DNA of 64,000 bases, from NCBI GenBank assembly GCA_021229015.1, contig CM037794.1:41435126-41499125 (forward strand), in the 5' to 3' direction. The DNA is from Solen grandis. Taxonomy: Eukaryota; Mollusca; Bivalvia; Adapedonta; Solenidae. Shown in pieces: positions 22,314 through 34,329 of the stretch (position 1 is its first letter; every line of letters begins with the position of its first letter). Under the pieces are notes generated by a model. That model was not told where the DNA came from, made no database searches, and saw nothing but the letters and a program-made list of their open reading frames with translations. Made by a program: the position numbers and the translations under genes.

Positions 22314-22556
22314 TGACATAGTTTGGAAAATACATTTTGAACTGAAGCAAATGTCAAAATTATATTTATAGTATCTAAAGTTATAAAAGCGTTCATGAAC
22401 ATGGTAATATTTAATAAATAAAAACAGATTGTTTAACTATAGCCGTAAGCATTAAAAAAAGTTGTACGCATTATTTTTGGCGTTATCTCTATGTCAAAGA
22501 GCATTTAAAAACTTACAATAAATATGTTGGATTTCCAGAGGGAAATAATAAAAAAA

Positions 22557-22570
22557 CACACACACACACA
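22557..22570. repeat. CA microsatellite
   Basis: Short CA run, matched by a GT run at about 29837-29850 in the right arm. Confidence 0.7.
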
Positions 22571-23430
22571 ATTAAATTCACATTTTCAATATTTCGGCAA
22601 AAATTGCCTTTCTCAAGAAAGAAAAAAAAACAATGAAATTTTGAGTAACTACAAATGTATATAATAGACGTTTGAAAAGTCGTCATCATGTACAAACATT
22701 TTGCCTAAAATTGAAATGGTGAATTTATTTGTTCATAAAAAAACAAAACGAAAAAAACCTTCAGTATGATAACCGATTACGATGTTCGCACATATTTCAT
22801 CACACAAACACGTATATACGAATCTTGAAACAAGAAAATGCTTTAGATGAACGATAATGCTTGCTGAAGTTCCTGACATCTTGCTTTCGCTTTTGTATAC
22901 CATCATCGGACATCCACGGTCAATATGTTCCATTATACTCTCCATTCATCAAACGTGGTATTTTCTATGAAGCGCGAATATATATATTTAAGCCAATCAA
23001 AATGACGTTTACATTTTGATACTATTCATGTGCAGGTAAGAACATCAGTGGTGGGGGATATTTTATATAGAAAACTGGAAATTACGATACGAGCATTCGG
23101 ATTGGTAAAGGCCAGACTAGACAACGTTATATTGCATCCAGTCGGATTAATGTATCAGTTTAACGCCGAAAAAGTAGTGAAAAATCCACGGATGATGTAT
23201 AGAGATTAGCGCAATCAGCATATACACTGTGGGTATATTATAGTTTGAACTTATAAGAATTGCTAACTGTCCTGGTAACCATATGTCGAACGGGTGCAGC
23301 CGCCCGCTGTCCTGCTTCCCAGAATCCCGGACACAGGGAAATAGGAATTCGGAGTCTGTCGGATAATCTCGGTCCATACCTGAAACAGATATAATCACTG
23401 GTTTTCTATTCATATGAGCTGACTGACTAT

Positions 23431-23483
23431 TAATTTACCGTCGTTCGACAGTTGTCATATAGCGACTCAGCTAATTACAGGGT
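23431..23483 (-). mobile_element. SINE family B, tail fragment
   Basis: About 50 bp of the family B 3' region (TTTACCGTCGTTCGACAG, CATATAGCGACTCAGCTAAT). Confidence 0.55.
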
Positions 23484-23627
23484 TATTGAGGCTGACGTTA
23501 TAAATCAATGAAAAATATGTTGATAATATCATAGAACTCTGATAAGTGGATTGAACTCGTTTTGTCACCTTTTTATGGAAGCTTTAAACAATGAATTTAA
23601 CAATTAGAAAGAAAAGAGAAAAATAAA

Positions 23628-24270
23628 CAAGAACTGTCATTGCAGATGATTAGCCGCCTTGTACTGGTCGACAAAGAAGCTCTCTTGTAGTGATTCGGAT
23701 ATTTTAATTTACATATCTTTCAGCCAGTGAAAAAAAGATAACAATAAAAGCTTAAGTATACAAAGTGGACGGTATTTCACAGGTTGAACCGTAATTGATT
23801 GATTGTTGTTGTGTTTATTTTGTTTGTTTTTTTCCAGTCCAATGGTGCCATCTAGCGGTCACCATATCCCACTGTACGATGTCTCCTTCCTGTACTTTGG
23901 TCTTATTGGTTTTATCATCAGTCTCCTCATTGGTCTACTGGTCAGTTTGTGTACAGGTGAGAAGGTAGTGGAGTGGTCTGGGGGTTGCAGGCCAGCAATA
24001 AATCGCGTTGATGCAAATGCTGAAATACATTTGGCATGAGTATGAATTTACATTTTGTAAGAAATGATAATCTGGGGTACTTGCTGAACTTATTATTTAT
24101 TTTCATTGCGTGAAATAAAATGTAACTAAGAAATTATGTGTATTATATTATTATCCCTGCTTCACAAATTTGAGCCGGGACTTTAAAGGAAACCATATAA
24201 GCAGCGGTCCCTTCGCGTCTGGCGCCACTAACAAACAAGGGCGGGTAAATCATCTGCAATGACAGTTCTT
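23628..24270. repeat. Short inverted repeats flanking the SLC5 exon
   Basis: AAGAACTGTCATTGCAGATGA at 23630 and its inverted copy near 24250-24270 (TCATCTGCAATGACAGTTCTT) enclose 640 bp that includes the SLC5 exon. The similarity extends to about 35 bp with the CCGCC.TTGT blocks. Confidence 0.7.
23838..23956 (+). CDS. SLC5-type sodium/solute symporter, penultimate exon
   Basis: A 119-base exon with acceptor TTTTTTTCCAG and donor ACAG/GTGAGA. It enters in phase 2 and leaves in phase 1. It encodes a short polar lead, then HIPLYDVSFLYFGLIGF and a hydrophobic segment ending LLVSLCTG. The pattern (L/V)S(F/Y)LY(F/Y)xxIGxxxxxxxGLLVSLxTG is the last transmembrane helix of SLC5 family symporters such as the monocarboxylate, iodide and multivitamin transporters (SLC5A8, A5, A6). 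No other transmembrane exons are found in the window. The remaining exons should lie upstream, where the assembly has the inverted arm instead. Which SLC5 member cannot be said from one exon. Confidence 0.6.
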
Positions 24271-24280
24271 GGTTTATTAG

Positions 24281-25980
24281 GACTTTCTGCCTACAGGCAG
24301 AAAGTCATATTTGGGTTTGTACTGTTTTTATCATTTGTATTCTTCTTCTTCTTATTCTTTTTTTCTTCTCTTATATTTGTGTTTATTTCGTGGTGTTGCC
24401 ATTGATCAGGAACAATGAAATTTTTTTGGCATATATTTCAATCCAATGTGCTGCGGATGCAAGGGCATTTCATATTCATATGACATCAAATAACGTAGAT
24501 TTGTAGTTCAGGTGTATTTGAAAAAGTTTGTACGCGGTCTACAGCATTAATTGCTGGAACGATTTTCATCAAAATTTCACAGAAGTTGTATGTTATGCTC
24601 TAGTTGGGCATCCGGTGTCGTTTTTACAAATTCGAAAAATGGAAAAGTTTATGGCGATATCAGATTCGAAACTAATGGACGTCAAATTTCAAATGGGATA
24701 AAATCGCTTCCTGAAAGAGCTAGAAAGCTGTTATTTGGACTGATTTTTAATCTTTAGGTCTTCTTTATATTCTAATATGATGAACCGCCAATGACGTCAC
24801 GTGACGTCATAATGCAAATTAAACTTTCGTAATAAAACTTAACGTTTTTTGTAAGCCCTGCAGGGGCTTCTTTTTTTAGTATTGATTTGCTTGAAATTTT
24901 GTCTGAACGATGCAGTATTAGATTCTATGGAGCCATGTCACTTTTGGTTTCGGCAAATCCCAAAGGTCAAGGTCCATATATCAATATTCGGGATTTTTCT
25001 TCGGCCTTATATATCTCAAAAACGGTTAAATATTCCTATCGGACAATATATGCGTTAATTTGTAGTGCTTAGAAAGACCTTTCAGAGATGATTTATAGTT
25101 TGATGTGATCGGGGTTTTGAATCGGTTGTGTTATGGCGGAAAAAAAAAACAAATATTTGGTAACACCAGTGTGTTTAAAGTTTTCGATCTCGATATCTGT
25201 GATTTTTTAATATATGATGTGGAATATTATTTGTAGAGCAATGTTTGACCGTTCTTTTGATGCTTAAAGTTTAATGATTGGCTTAAGATTCAAGGGAGAT
25301 GTAAGTTTAGTTATGGGGAAAAAAACGAAAATTCGTGCATATAGCTTTGGTGATTGATTTTTCATTCTTCTTGAGGTTTAAAGCTTATATCTCAAAAGGT
25401 ATTTAAAAGTTTCCTAAAACATAAAGCGTGTGAAATGTTAGAGAATTTTCAGGATGTCGATTATTTTGGTAACTTAAGTTTTGAAATTGATCAAAGTTTT
25501 AAGGGTTACATCAATAAAATAATAGTTTAAACATGTAGAATTTCAGCGATTTTGCCGTTATGTAAGAGTTTCTCGGCTTATATCTTAAGACTCTAATTAA
25601 TAAGTCAAACCACTTTAAGCAAATGGTATGTAGAGGAATTTTTTAGACAATTTTTTGGTACCTAAAAGTTTTGAAATTGATTCAAAGTATAAGGAAGTTA
25701 CATCAAAAAGAAGATTTAAAACATGTAGAAACGCTTTCAGCGTTTTTTTCGGTTTTGTAAGAGTTTTCACGGCTAATATCTTTTAAAACCCATATTAAAT
25801 AGTCAACATATTAAGCAAATGAGATGTAGAGGGAATTTTAAGACGTTATTTTGGCACCTAGGAGTTTTGAAAGTGATAAATAAAAATAGGGAGTTACATT
25901 AAAAATATACCAATTTAAAGCCAAATTGTAGAATTTCATAAAAATATCCACTTTCGTTTCACCTTAATTGAAACTTTTTC
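24281..25980. repeat. Hairpin-ended tandem-repeat element (family 4)
   Basis: Begins with a near-perfect palindrome (24281-24306, 12-bp arms GACTTTCTGCCT, 2-base loop) and a TTCTTCTTCTTATTC tract (about 24343-24358). Farther in, diverged direct repeats of about 190 bp start near 25465, 25655 and 25850, each with AGTTTTGAAATTGAT and GTTACATCA blocks. A further diverged unit is at 27481-27637. No protein-coding capacity. Confidence 0.6.
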
Positions 25981-26077
25981 GGAAAATTTTAAGTTTACAG
26001 ATATGTATTAGGATAGAAATTGCAAAATAACACTTTTTTACATATATATATTGATATTACTAGTATACAAGGTGTTA

Positions 26078-26379
26078 CCGTTCCCGGTGGCGAGTGGTTA
26101 GAAGCGTCCGCCTCGGGGAGGAGCGGGAGGTCGTGGGTTCGATACCAAAGTCGTAAAAAAAATGGTTACTGTTTATAGCTCCCTTGCTTGACGCTCAGAT
26201 ATAAGGGTAGTTGCAGGTACTTGGTTGGCGGTATCAGGATAATGTGACTGGGTGTGGTATATGCCTAAGAAAACGTGAACTGCAGTGTGGCGCCACTATA
26301 ACTGCATTTCATCACCCCGACATCCGTTCTCCAAATGACTGAAATACTGTCGGTGGGCGTTAAATCCCATACAAACAAG
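26078..26379 (+). mobile_element. SINE family A, full length
   Basis: Head CCGGTGGCGAGTGGTTAGAA and B box GTGGGTTCGATACC, body, and tail CTGAAATACTGTCGGTGGGC with ATACAAACAAG end. Confidence 0.8.
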
Positions 26380-26399
26380 TGGTTGACCAATGATTTAAT

Positions 26400-27480
26400 G
26401 TTTTGTCAAATCATTTTATTTTAGGTACTTATGAATATCAGTGCAGCATTGTGTTACCCTTATTACTTTGAGCGTTTTTTGACACAGGTTTAATTTAGTA
26501 CGTTGTTGAAAACATTGCAATATCCCGACTTTATTGTTGCATCAATCGATAAATGTACTAGCTAATATTCCAAATTTATGATAATGATCAATCCTTGTGA
26601 ATAATTTATGTTATTATTACAATGTAATTTATTTGCAAGCTTGGTGATACCCATGAGCGTGTATAAGTGTAGACGTTTTTAAAACAAAATTGATCAACAC
26701 ATGTCATCCGTTCAGACGTTTGTGAAGCTAATTTGTCTGTAATGCGGCGTTTCAACAGGCCGATTTTGGCTCCAGTTTGTGAACAGACAGCGCTACGACA
26801 CGAAAAGCGAAAAAAAAAGTCGGATTCCCATCTTCATTGTACCTATTATTGTCTTGAACGCACAGTCGTATATGTTCGTAAACTCAGAGTTCATACGGAT
26901 CGGGTGTGGTACGGACGAGGAGAGGTCGGCCAAGCACTCCTTGACAGTTAGGTGCGGTCCCGTAACATTCAGAAAACTCAGCCGATTTTGTTAGTCGGAT
27001 TTACAAGCGTCGACTTATGTCGTGATAGATTCTGCTGTTATCGGATCAGGAATCGGATTGAGACGGGATAATCGGGACGAATTCTGCTGGAAAAACGGCT
27101 TGGATCGGGACGCCTCTGGAACAATATCTGATTGTTGTCGTGAGATGATTTAAATAAATGTTTTTACCAAATTTTAATAATAGTTTGAATTTCCAGCCAC
27201 GATCACGGAACTGATCAGACTTTTTGACACATTTTAATTGGGAATGGTCCTATAAAGGACGGCAGTAAAAATCCCTGAATGTGGTCCTAGGCATTAGCTA
27301 AAAGCGCAGGCAAAATTTAGTAACTTTGTGAAATACAGTCGTATCGATAGTATGTACAAGCGTTATTTGTATTCTTAACTCACCGAGGGCTACTCGCGTC
27401 GACGTTTCTATTGCATGGTAGCAGTTTTACTTATTTCTTTCCGCGATGTACACGAAACTAATTTAAAAAAATGATATGCA
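26400..27480. other. No recognised gene
   Basis: Overlapping ORFs at 26733-26994 show no family features. There are mixed AT-rich and moderately GC-rich stretches; nothing to call. Confidence 0.35.
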
Positions 27481-27638
27481 GAATTAAAGAGGTTTAAGTT
27501 TAATTGTTTATTATTTTGAATACCTATTAAAACTAAGGACCCAAATATGCTACAATGGAATTTAAGGCGCCATTATTTTGGTACTAGAATAGTAAAATTG
27601 GTCAAGTTATAAGTAAGCGATATCAAAATAAAGATTTA

Positions 27639-28710
27639 TAGTCCCTACCGGTGTTCACACCAGGAGGGGACTACAGGTATTGCCCTCCGTATGTCCGTCC
27701 GTCCTCCGTCCGTCACGTCTGCTCTGTCCGCTCAAATCTGAAATCCCGCGATTTAACTTAATATAACTAGCAAGTTAACTTGATGAACTTGGTTATGACT
27801 AGATGATGGCAAATGTGTAGATTATGCACATTGTTTTATTTTTTTTTACTCGATAAAATTGTGGTTTGCTTATGGTAACGGAAATAGTGAAATATGGCAA
27901 AAATTGGGGATCCCGCGATGATCTTTATAAAACCTAAGCAAGCTAACTTGATGAAATTGGGTAGATGACTAGATGGCAATGTGTCGATTATGCTTGTTGT
28001 TTTATTTTTTGTTTTCAACTAAAATTGTTCGTTGATATGTTAATGGAAAAAAGTGAAATATGGCCAAAAAATGGGTTCCCATGATAACTTTATAACTAAG
28101 CATTGCTAATTGATGAAACTTGGTACACTTGATGGCAATATTGTAAGATAATGCTCTTCATTTTATTTTTGTTCTTTGACTAAAAATTGTGGTTGCTATG
28201 GATAACGGAAAATAGTTGAAAAATTTGGCCAAAAAATGGGATCCCGCGACCGCGATAACTTTTTAATAAATTTTATAATGGCATGTATATAGTCAGGGTG
28301 GTGATGCAGAGTGAAAATTTATTATCATCAACAAGACTAAGACTTAAAGGAAAACATTTTGGTCAGGCAAGGTAAACCATTATTAATTTCTATTTCTTGC
28401 ATCTGTCTTTGCTTGCATGAATTGTATATTGGGCACACCCCAGAGACAACAAATCTACATATAAGTCTTGCTTAAAATGGTCATACTTAAATATACCCTT
28501 ACATTTTCTTTAACCAAAGCGTGTTTTTCTTGGACCAAAATTCTGGGTTGCTGTGGTTAATGGAAAAAAATTATGCACCTCACCGGTTGGGGACTTCATG
28601 TGTTCTTGCAACACCAGTTTACTTGTATTTTTTGGAAATATGGCCTTATTTCAAAAAGTTTCATGATGAGAAGTCCATACGAAAAAAAAAAGTAAAAGGT
28701 AGGGACTTGA
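27639..28710. repeat. Hairpin-ended tandem-repeat element (family 2)
   Basis: Begins with an imperfect palindrome at 27639-27673 (TAGTCCCTACCGGTG against CACCAGGAGGGGACTA), then a TCCG-rich tract (TCCGTCCGTCCTCCGTCCG) at about 27692-27712. After that come four direct repeats of 165-169 bp starting with TCCCGCGAT-type sequence at about 27742, 27911, 28076 and 28241. The far end near 28695-28710 carries AGGTAGGGACT, inverted relative to the start. Confidence 0.65.
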
Positions 28711-28997
28711 ATATATTCCTTTCTATCGAAAAATTATCTTTATATTTTTCATTGTTATAGCAGAAATTCCTTACATCGTATCAAACGGAAATGAAATCTA
28801 GTTTTACTCTTTTCTTTTAATTGTTAAATTCATTTTTTTTTTTTAAAGCTTCCATAAAAGAGTGTCAAAAACGAGTTCCAATTCCACTTATCAGAGTTTA
28901 TGAAAATTATTCAACATATTTTTCATTGATTTATAAACGTCAGCCTCAATAAGAAGAATAGAAAACCATGTGAATAATGTTCTGTTTTTTTACCAGG

Positions 28998-29110
28998 TAG
29001 GACCGAGATCATCCGACCAGACTCCGATTCCTATTTCCCTGTGTCGGGGATTCTGGGATGCAGGACAGCGGCGGCGGAACCCGTCGACATTATGGTTACC
29101 AGGGACAGTA
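28998..29110 (+). CDS. Possible SLC5 C-terminal tail exon
   Basis: After acceptor TTTTTTACCAG the sequence reads, in the phase left by 23838-23956, Gly then RTEIIRPDSDSYF. This is the type of short cytosolic continuation that follows the last helix in SLC5 proteins (...TGR...). The inverted copy in the left arm has its own acceptor (TGTTTCAG) but a shifted reading. The frame downstream is not consistent between the copies, so at least one is broken. Low certainty. Confidence 0.3.
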
Positions 29111-30090
29111 AGCAATTCTTATCAGTTCAAACTATAATATACCCACAGGGATATATGCTGATTGCGATAATCTCTATTCATCTTCGTGGATTTCTTTTCA
29201 CTACTTTTTCGGCGTTATCTTGATACATTAATCCGACTGGATGCAATATAACGTTGTCTAGTCTGGCGTTTTACCAATCGAATGCTCGTATCGTTAATTT
29301 CTGTTTTACTATATATAATATACCACACCACTGATGTTCTTTACCTGCACTCGAATTAGTTATCATAATGGTAAACGTTCATTTTGGAGTGGCTTAAATA
29401 TATATTCGCGCTTCATAGAAAATTACCACGTTTGATGAATGGAGGAGTATAATGGAAACATATTGACCGTGGATTGTCCGACGATGTGGTATGCAAAGCG
29501 AAAGCAAGATTGTCAGGAACTGCAGCATGCATTATCGTTCTTATATAAAGCATTTTCTTGTTTCAAGAATTCGTATATATAGTGTATGTTGTGATGAAAT
29601 ATGTGCGAAAATTCGTAATCGGGATATCATCTGAAGGTTTTTTTCGTTTTGTTTTGTTATGAACCAAAATAAATTCACCATTTCAATTTTAGGCAAACAT
29701 GTTCGTACATGTTGGCGCTACTTATAAAAAGTCTTTTAATATACATTTGTAGTTACTCAAATTTTCTTGTTTTTTTGTTGTTCTTTCTTGAGAAAGGCAA
29801 TTTTTGCAGCGAAATATGAAAAAAAAGAATTTATTGTGTGTGTGTGTGTTTTTTTTTATTTTTATTTCCCTCTTGGAAATCCAACTTATTTATTTTAAGT
29901 TTTTAAATGCTCTTTGACATAAAGATACGCCAACAATAATGCGTACAACTTGTTTTAATGATTTCGATATAGTTAAACATCTGTTTTTATTTATTAAATA
30001 TTACCATGTTACTGAACGCTTTTATAACTTTAGATACTTTAAATATAGTTTTGACATTTGCTTCAGTTCAAAATTTGTTTTCCAAACTAT

Positions 30091-30383
30091 GTCACGGGTG
30101 GGGAGGTCATGGGTTCGGACCCCCGGCCCGCCGCGACATACAAAGTGTGGAAAATCGGTTCTGTTATAGCGCCCTTGTTGGCGCTAAGCTATTATTAAGG
30201 GTTGTTGCAGGATTGGCTGGCCTGGTTTGTCAGGATTAATGTGACCGGGTGTAGGTATCGTGCCACTGTCTACGGCGTGCGTGATACTGCAGTGTGGCAG
30301 GCACTATATTGGTCTCAAGTAGGAAATCGTCTCAAAATAACTGTAAATACGGTCGGTGGGACGTTTAATCCAACAAAACAAAC
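30091..30383 (+). mobile_element. SINE family A inside right arm
   Basis: Partner of 22040-22313. The head is partly lost; body and GGTCGGTGGGACGTTTAATC tail are present. Confidence 0.85.
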
Positions 30384-32149
30384 TATTGTCAAGGGAGCTG
30401 CGATGTAACATTAAAGAAAGTAGGATAATAGTGCATTCTTATCACCTCGGCCATAAACATCTATATAATTATGGTTAAATCAAAATGAGCTAAATTTTTC
30501 ATTTACCATCAACTAATAACAATAAAAATAAGAACTTTATTATTTATACATTATATTTATGTTGCATTATGTCGAAAGATGTTTCTAATTATTAGCACTG
30601 TTGTTGATGCACACATAACAGACTTCAAGTTGGCTCCATTGTATTGGTAGGCAATGTGCGTTTAGCTAAATTAGAACAAATAGTTAACAAAAAGCGGAAA
30701 GAACAGATCTCTGTCAATTCAGATTAATTTACAACTGTGGTGTAAACGATATTTCATGACTTCATTAGTTTTTTTCTATAAGAAATTACCCATGGTATTA
30801 CTACATCATGAATCTTTCTTCAGATATAAAAGCAATATCCGTCCAAGTAATTATTAAACAGATAAAGTTGATATATTCGGGCGGTTACTTGGTGGACCAG
30901 CAAATTTTGCATGGAATATGCCATAAATGGGAAAAGAAAAACATGTTATAAAAATTGATATGAACCTGGATGCAAATCGTATTCACTTCCTTTAAAGTGC
31001 TCGTTCACAAATGATCATTGACTAGGAAATTGATTTAAAAAACTATTATGTGCATTACGTTTATCGATACCGATCTTTACTGCATGGTACACATTGCATT
31101 ATTCCTTATTGTCAATGAAATGTAGGTTTCTGCTTCACAGGCTGTAGCGTTACGAACGGTATAAAACTTTATCAAGATTTTTTATTTCCGTGTGCCCTCA
31201 CGTGGAAGGAAAATCACATCACTCTTTGCATTCACTTCACAATGCTAAAAAGTTTACGTTTTTCTACCAGGGATCGCTAAAAAAGCTATTTGGCGAAAAA
31301 TTTGGTCACGTGGTACAGCAACTATCTACTTCGGAGATATAGTGTATTTCTATATTTTACCAAAATTCCACGAAGCGGGTGTTTATGAAGAGTTGCGTTT
31401 TTCCGGGCAATGTGTCCTTCACGAGCGATTTGATTGTCAAAACAGAATTCACAATATGAAGAGGGAGAGTAGTTTTTTTTTTGATTTTTTGTTTTTTTAT
31501 TTTATTTTTTATTTTTACCGAGCTGCTTTAAGGACACTGGAATTACAACTTGACTTTCAACAAAACAATACTATAATGGAATATGAAATTACTTAAATTA
31601 TATTATCATTTACTGAAATTGTAAGATAATTATTGACTGTTTTTCATGATTAAAAATTTTTCTTAAAATGATATGCATAGTATTGTTAAAATGAGATGAT
31701 TAAATTTCTCAAAAAGAGAAATTTGAATGTTCATCATTTGCAGAGTAGAGTTTTTCTCGATTTATTATGTATTGCGAGTGGAGTAACAATTGCAATTTTG
31801 CCCCACTTTCCTGCCTCCCCGCAATGTGCATATTTACATTTTTTTCTCCCCGAAAATAATCCTATTCAAGAGTTTCATTTATAGTCAACATCAAATAAAG
31901 CAATATATCGAATTAATTACTTTTAGAATAATCAAGCAGAACTTTTCTTTGGGGTTCTGTTGAAAACCAGCGCTTACTCTATCTTTTCAAATGAAAGGGG
32001 GATCGGGTCATTTCCACTACACTTACTTGGTGCTATTTTATTTTATTGTTATGGCTTAACATCACCAACAATACTTAGGTAAAGGTAAGATTTATAAGCA
32101 GTTCGTTCACAGATGATCGGTAGAAATAATTAATAATAAAATAAATAAT

Positions 32150-32350
32150 AAATATTCTACTCTCCCTCGTGACTTTGGTGAAGTCTTTGTTTCCCTGACA
32201 ATAAAGCTGGACGGTTGAAGGACAATGCACACAGGGAGAAAACGTTATTTTCGTAAACGCCAAACTTCGACGAAATCGCTTTAAATAAAAGAATACGATA
32301 TCCCCGATGAAGGTGATTGCGGTACCACGTGACACGTTCATACATGGCGT
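32150..32350. repeat. Third, diverged copy of the arm-end sequence
   Basis: TCTACTCTCCCTCGTGA through CCACGTGACACGTTCA parallels 21328-21510 of the left arm in the same orientation (TCTACTCTCCCTTGTTC through CCACGTGACACATTTC). It is more diverged than the two arms are from each other. Confidence 0.6.
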
Positions 32351-32896
32351 GTTCCACCAGTTAAGGATAGAGATTTCGTAAGTTCAACTATGAATGTAAA
32401 GTGTATGCGCGAGGAAAAAAAATGTGTGTGATCAGTCAAGTGAAGACAAATGAAATGAAAATTAAATATAGGTTTTATCAGTCTAAATTAAGTATCAATT
32501 TACCGTCTGCGTTGGGGATGGGGGGAAGGGGAGAAAATTATCAGTTTATTTACGGTTACGATATGGTTGATTGGGCGACCATGCGTTTGCAGCGGGTATT
32601 GATAGAGTTATACACACATATAATCAACATCAAATTCTAAGTCAATGACACATTTAGAACCCAAAGTGACTTTAATTTTAAGGTTTGCAAGTCCTTTCCA
32701 CAATTCCCGTTTCACGAAATGTTCAGTTACATTACTAAGATTGACATACATTTATCACTTTCATTTTTAGGAAATTTAATAAACTAGATATTTTTTTGAG
32801 GAAGCAAAAGAATGGTGAAAATTCGCCCCTGATTAGCGCTATGTATGGTTTCGTTTGGTATTTTAGTTGATTATTTTGTGAAACAAAAGAATGATC

Positions 32897-33053
32897 CACG
32901 CCGAAACATACCAAAAGTCATGGAAAATTGTACTCCCTTTGCTTGGGCGCTCGCATATAAGGGTAGTTCTAGGACTGGTTTGCCTTACGGTGTAGGGATA
33001 AGGTATCTGAGTGTGGTTCATGTCTCATTATAGAAGTGTGGCAGCCGCTATAC
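32897..33053 (+). mobile_element. SINE family A, middle fragment
   Basis: GAAACATACCAAAAGTCATG, CTCGCATATAAGGGTAGTTC and AGAAGTGTGGCAGCCGCTAT identify the family. Head and tail are missing. Confidence 0.6.
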
Positions 33054-33212
33054 CCTACCATTATTGAAGATCTAGAGTAGAGTAATTTAACTATTTATTT
33101 AAGTCGAACGGGGGAAACTAAAAAAGTCCTAACAATTTATAAACACTAACATTCGGATATCGGCGAAACGAAAATCCCACGCTGGCCTCAGTATGCTTGG
33201 CTTCTTAATCGA

Positions 33213-33555
33213 CCGTGGGATTTTCAGTTAGCAAAACTTCGAACTCATGATATTCATGCATTGGGCATTCTCATTGACTCCAGAAGGAAACAACACGGCG
33301 GACCAACAGGGATCATTTGTCCAAATGAAACGGCGCGAGATTTTTGAAAGTTAGCTTCGTTCTAAATGTAAATCTGACGTCACGCTCTCGTCCTTAGCGT
33401 TAGCGGTTTTATCTTGCGGGAAACAATGAGTCGCTTTTGCTTTTGAAAATTTCATACGAAGAGTATTCAAAATACTATGCATTTAATTTATTAGGCCAGC
33501 AAGTTGCTGATTAATATTCATTAAAATAAAGTTTTGCAAGCTAAAAAATCCCGCG
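33213..33555. mobile_element. MITE-like element with CCG(T/C)GGGATTTT ends
   Basis: CCGTGGGATTTTCAGTTAGC...AAAACTT at the left and AAGTTTTGCAAGCTAAAAAA...TCCCGCGG at the right are imperfect inverted copies of about 27 bp, enclosing 340 bp. A further CGAAAATCCCACG lies just outside at about 33171. Confidence 0.5.
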
Positions 33556-33659
33556 GTATATACAGAAATGTTGACGAATATATACGGTGGGTTTTCGACG
33601 ATGCATTCGGATCAGCAACTGGGGTTATGTTACCACTTGAACCACAGCGCCCTATAAGT

Positions 33660-34329
33660 AGTATCAAGGTTGTTTGGCGGAAGGAAACCCCTCAAGGTTA
33701 TCTTCCATTTTCAGTTTCAGAACTCCCGAAGGGCCCACGATGAGATCCAGTAGCTTCAGACTAGCCTCTGTGAGGGCAGTTCCAACGGACTGGTTAACAG
33801 CATGGTTTAAGGACGGATGAGCTGTGATAGTCATTTACGTTCTTCGTCAATTCTCGGAATCATTCGATTTACGGGAGAAGAGAGGAGAATCACTGATGAC
33901 GTAAGTGTTCTGTAATTCGTCATCCCTGAACTGCTGTCATACATACCGTTGGTTTTATTCGTCAGTACAAACGTTACATCGTTTATATTGACCACATGGA
34001 TTTGGCACGTAGTATTTTGGAAAAAATCCAGGTAGTGTCTTTATATATATTAACATAGGTATTGCAACGCTGACGACGGCGAATATCTGATACCAGTGAT
34101 CTTCCGACGATCTGATCATAAACAAATAAAAACCGTAACTGAGGATATTTTTTCCAGGGTTTCCTGTACACATAATACAAGCGAATCCTCCTCCAGAAAA
34201 ACACAAGGAAAGTCCCACTCTGATATCTCTTTTCTCACCATTGTTGTCATATTGTCTCAAAATCATGCCAGTTTCGTTGGGTCGGACACACCTCGTAACA
34301 CGATAGTCAGTGTAAGCAGCAAGTAACAT
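33660..34329 (-). CDS. Unidentified minus-strand ORFs
   Basis: Two minus-strand ORFs lie in series. 34329-33955 codes 124 residues with five cysteines and a hydrophobic stretch (WYQIFAVVSVAIPMLIYI). A shorter one at about 33832-33665 codes about 56 residues with an amphipathic section (LTEASLKLLDLIVG, then VLKLKMEDNLEGFPSAK). I recognise neither. The second looks more protein-like than random; splicing between them is not demonstrated. They may belong to a mobile element next to the MITE at 33213-33555. Confidence 0.25.

Larger units (their letters stand above)
21290..23640. repeat. Left arm of large inverted repeat
   Basis: The sequence is the inverted counterpart of about 28800-31552. Anchors: AAGTTGTATTCCAGTGTCCT at 21290 against AGGACACTGGAATTACAACTT near 31532; the TATCTCCGAAGTAGAT block near 21475; a SINE at 22040-22313 against 30091-30383; and an exon-like block near 23280-23380 against 28998-29100. 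The arm starts at the very first base after the gap. Confidence 0.85.
28800..31552. repeat. Right arm of large inverted repeat
   Basis: Inverted counterpart of 21290-23640 with many one- and two-base indels and an extra block of about 340 bp at 30795-31135 that is absent from the left arm. It contains the plus-strand SINE at 30091-30383. Several ORFs here are counterparts of ORFs in the left arm and carry no domain. Confidence 0.85.

Noticed and set aside
23147..23413. 88-residue minus-strand ORF in the left arm
   Set aside because: It is the inverted counterpart of the SLC5 tail-like block at 28998 in a frame not shared by the right arm; not called as a gene.
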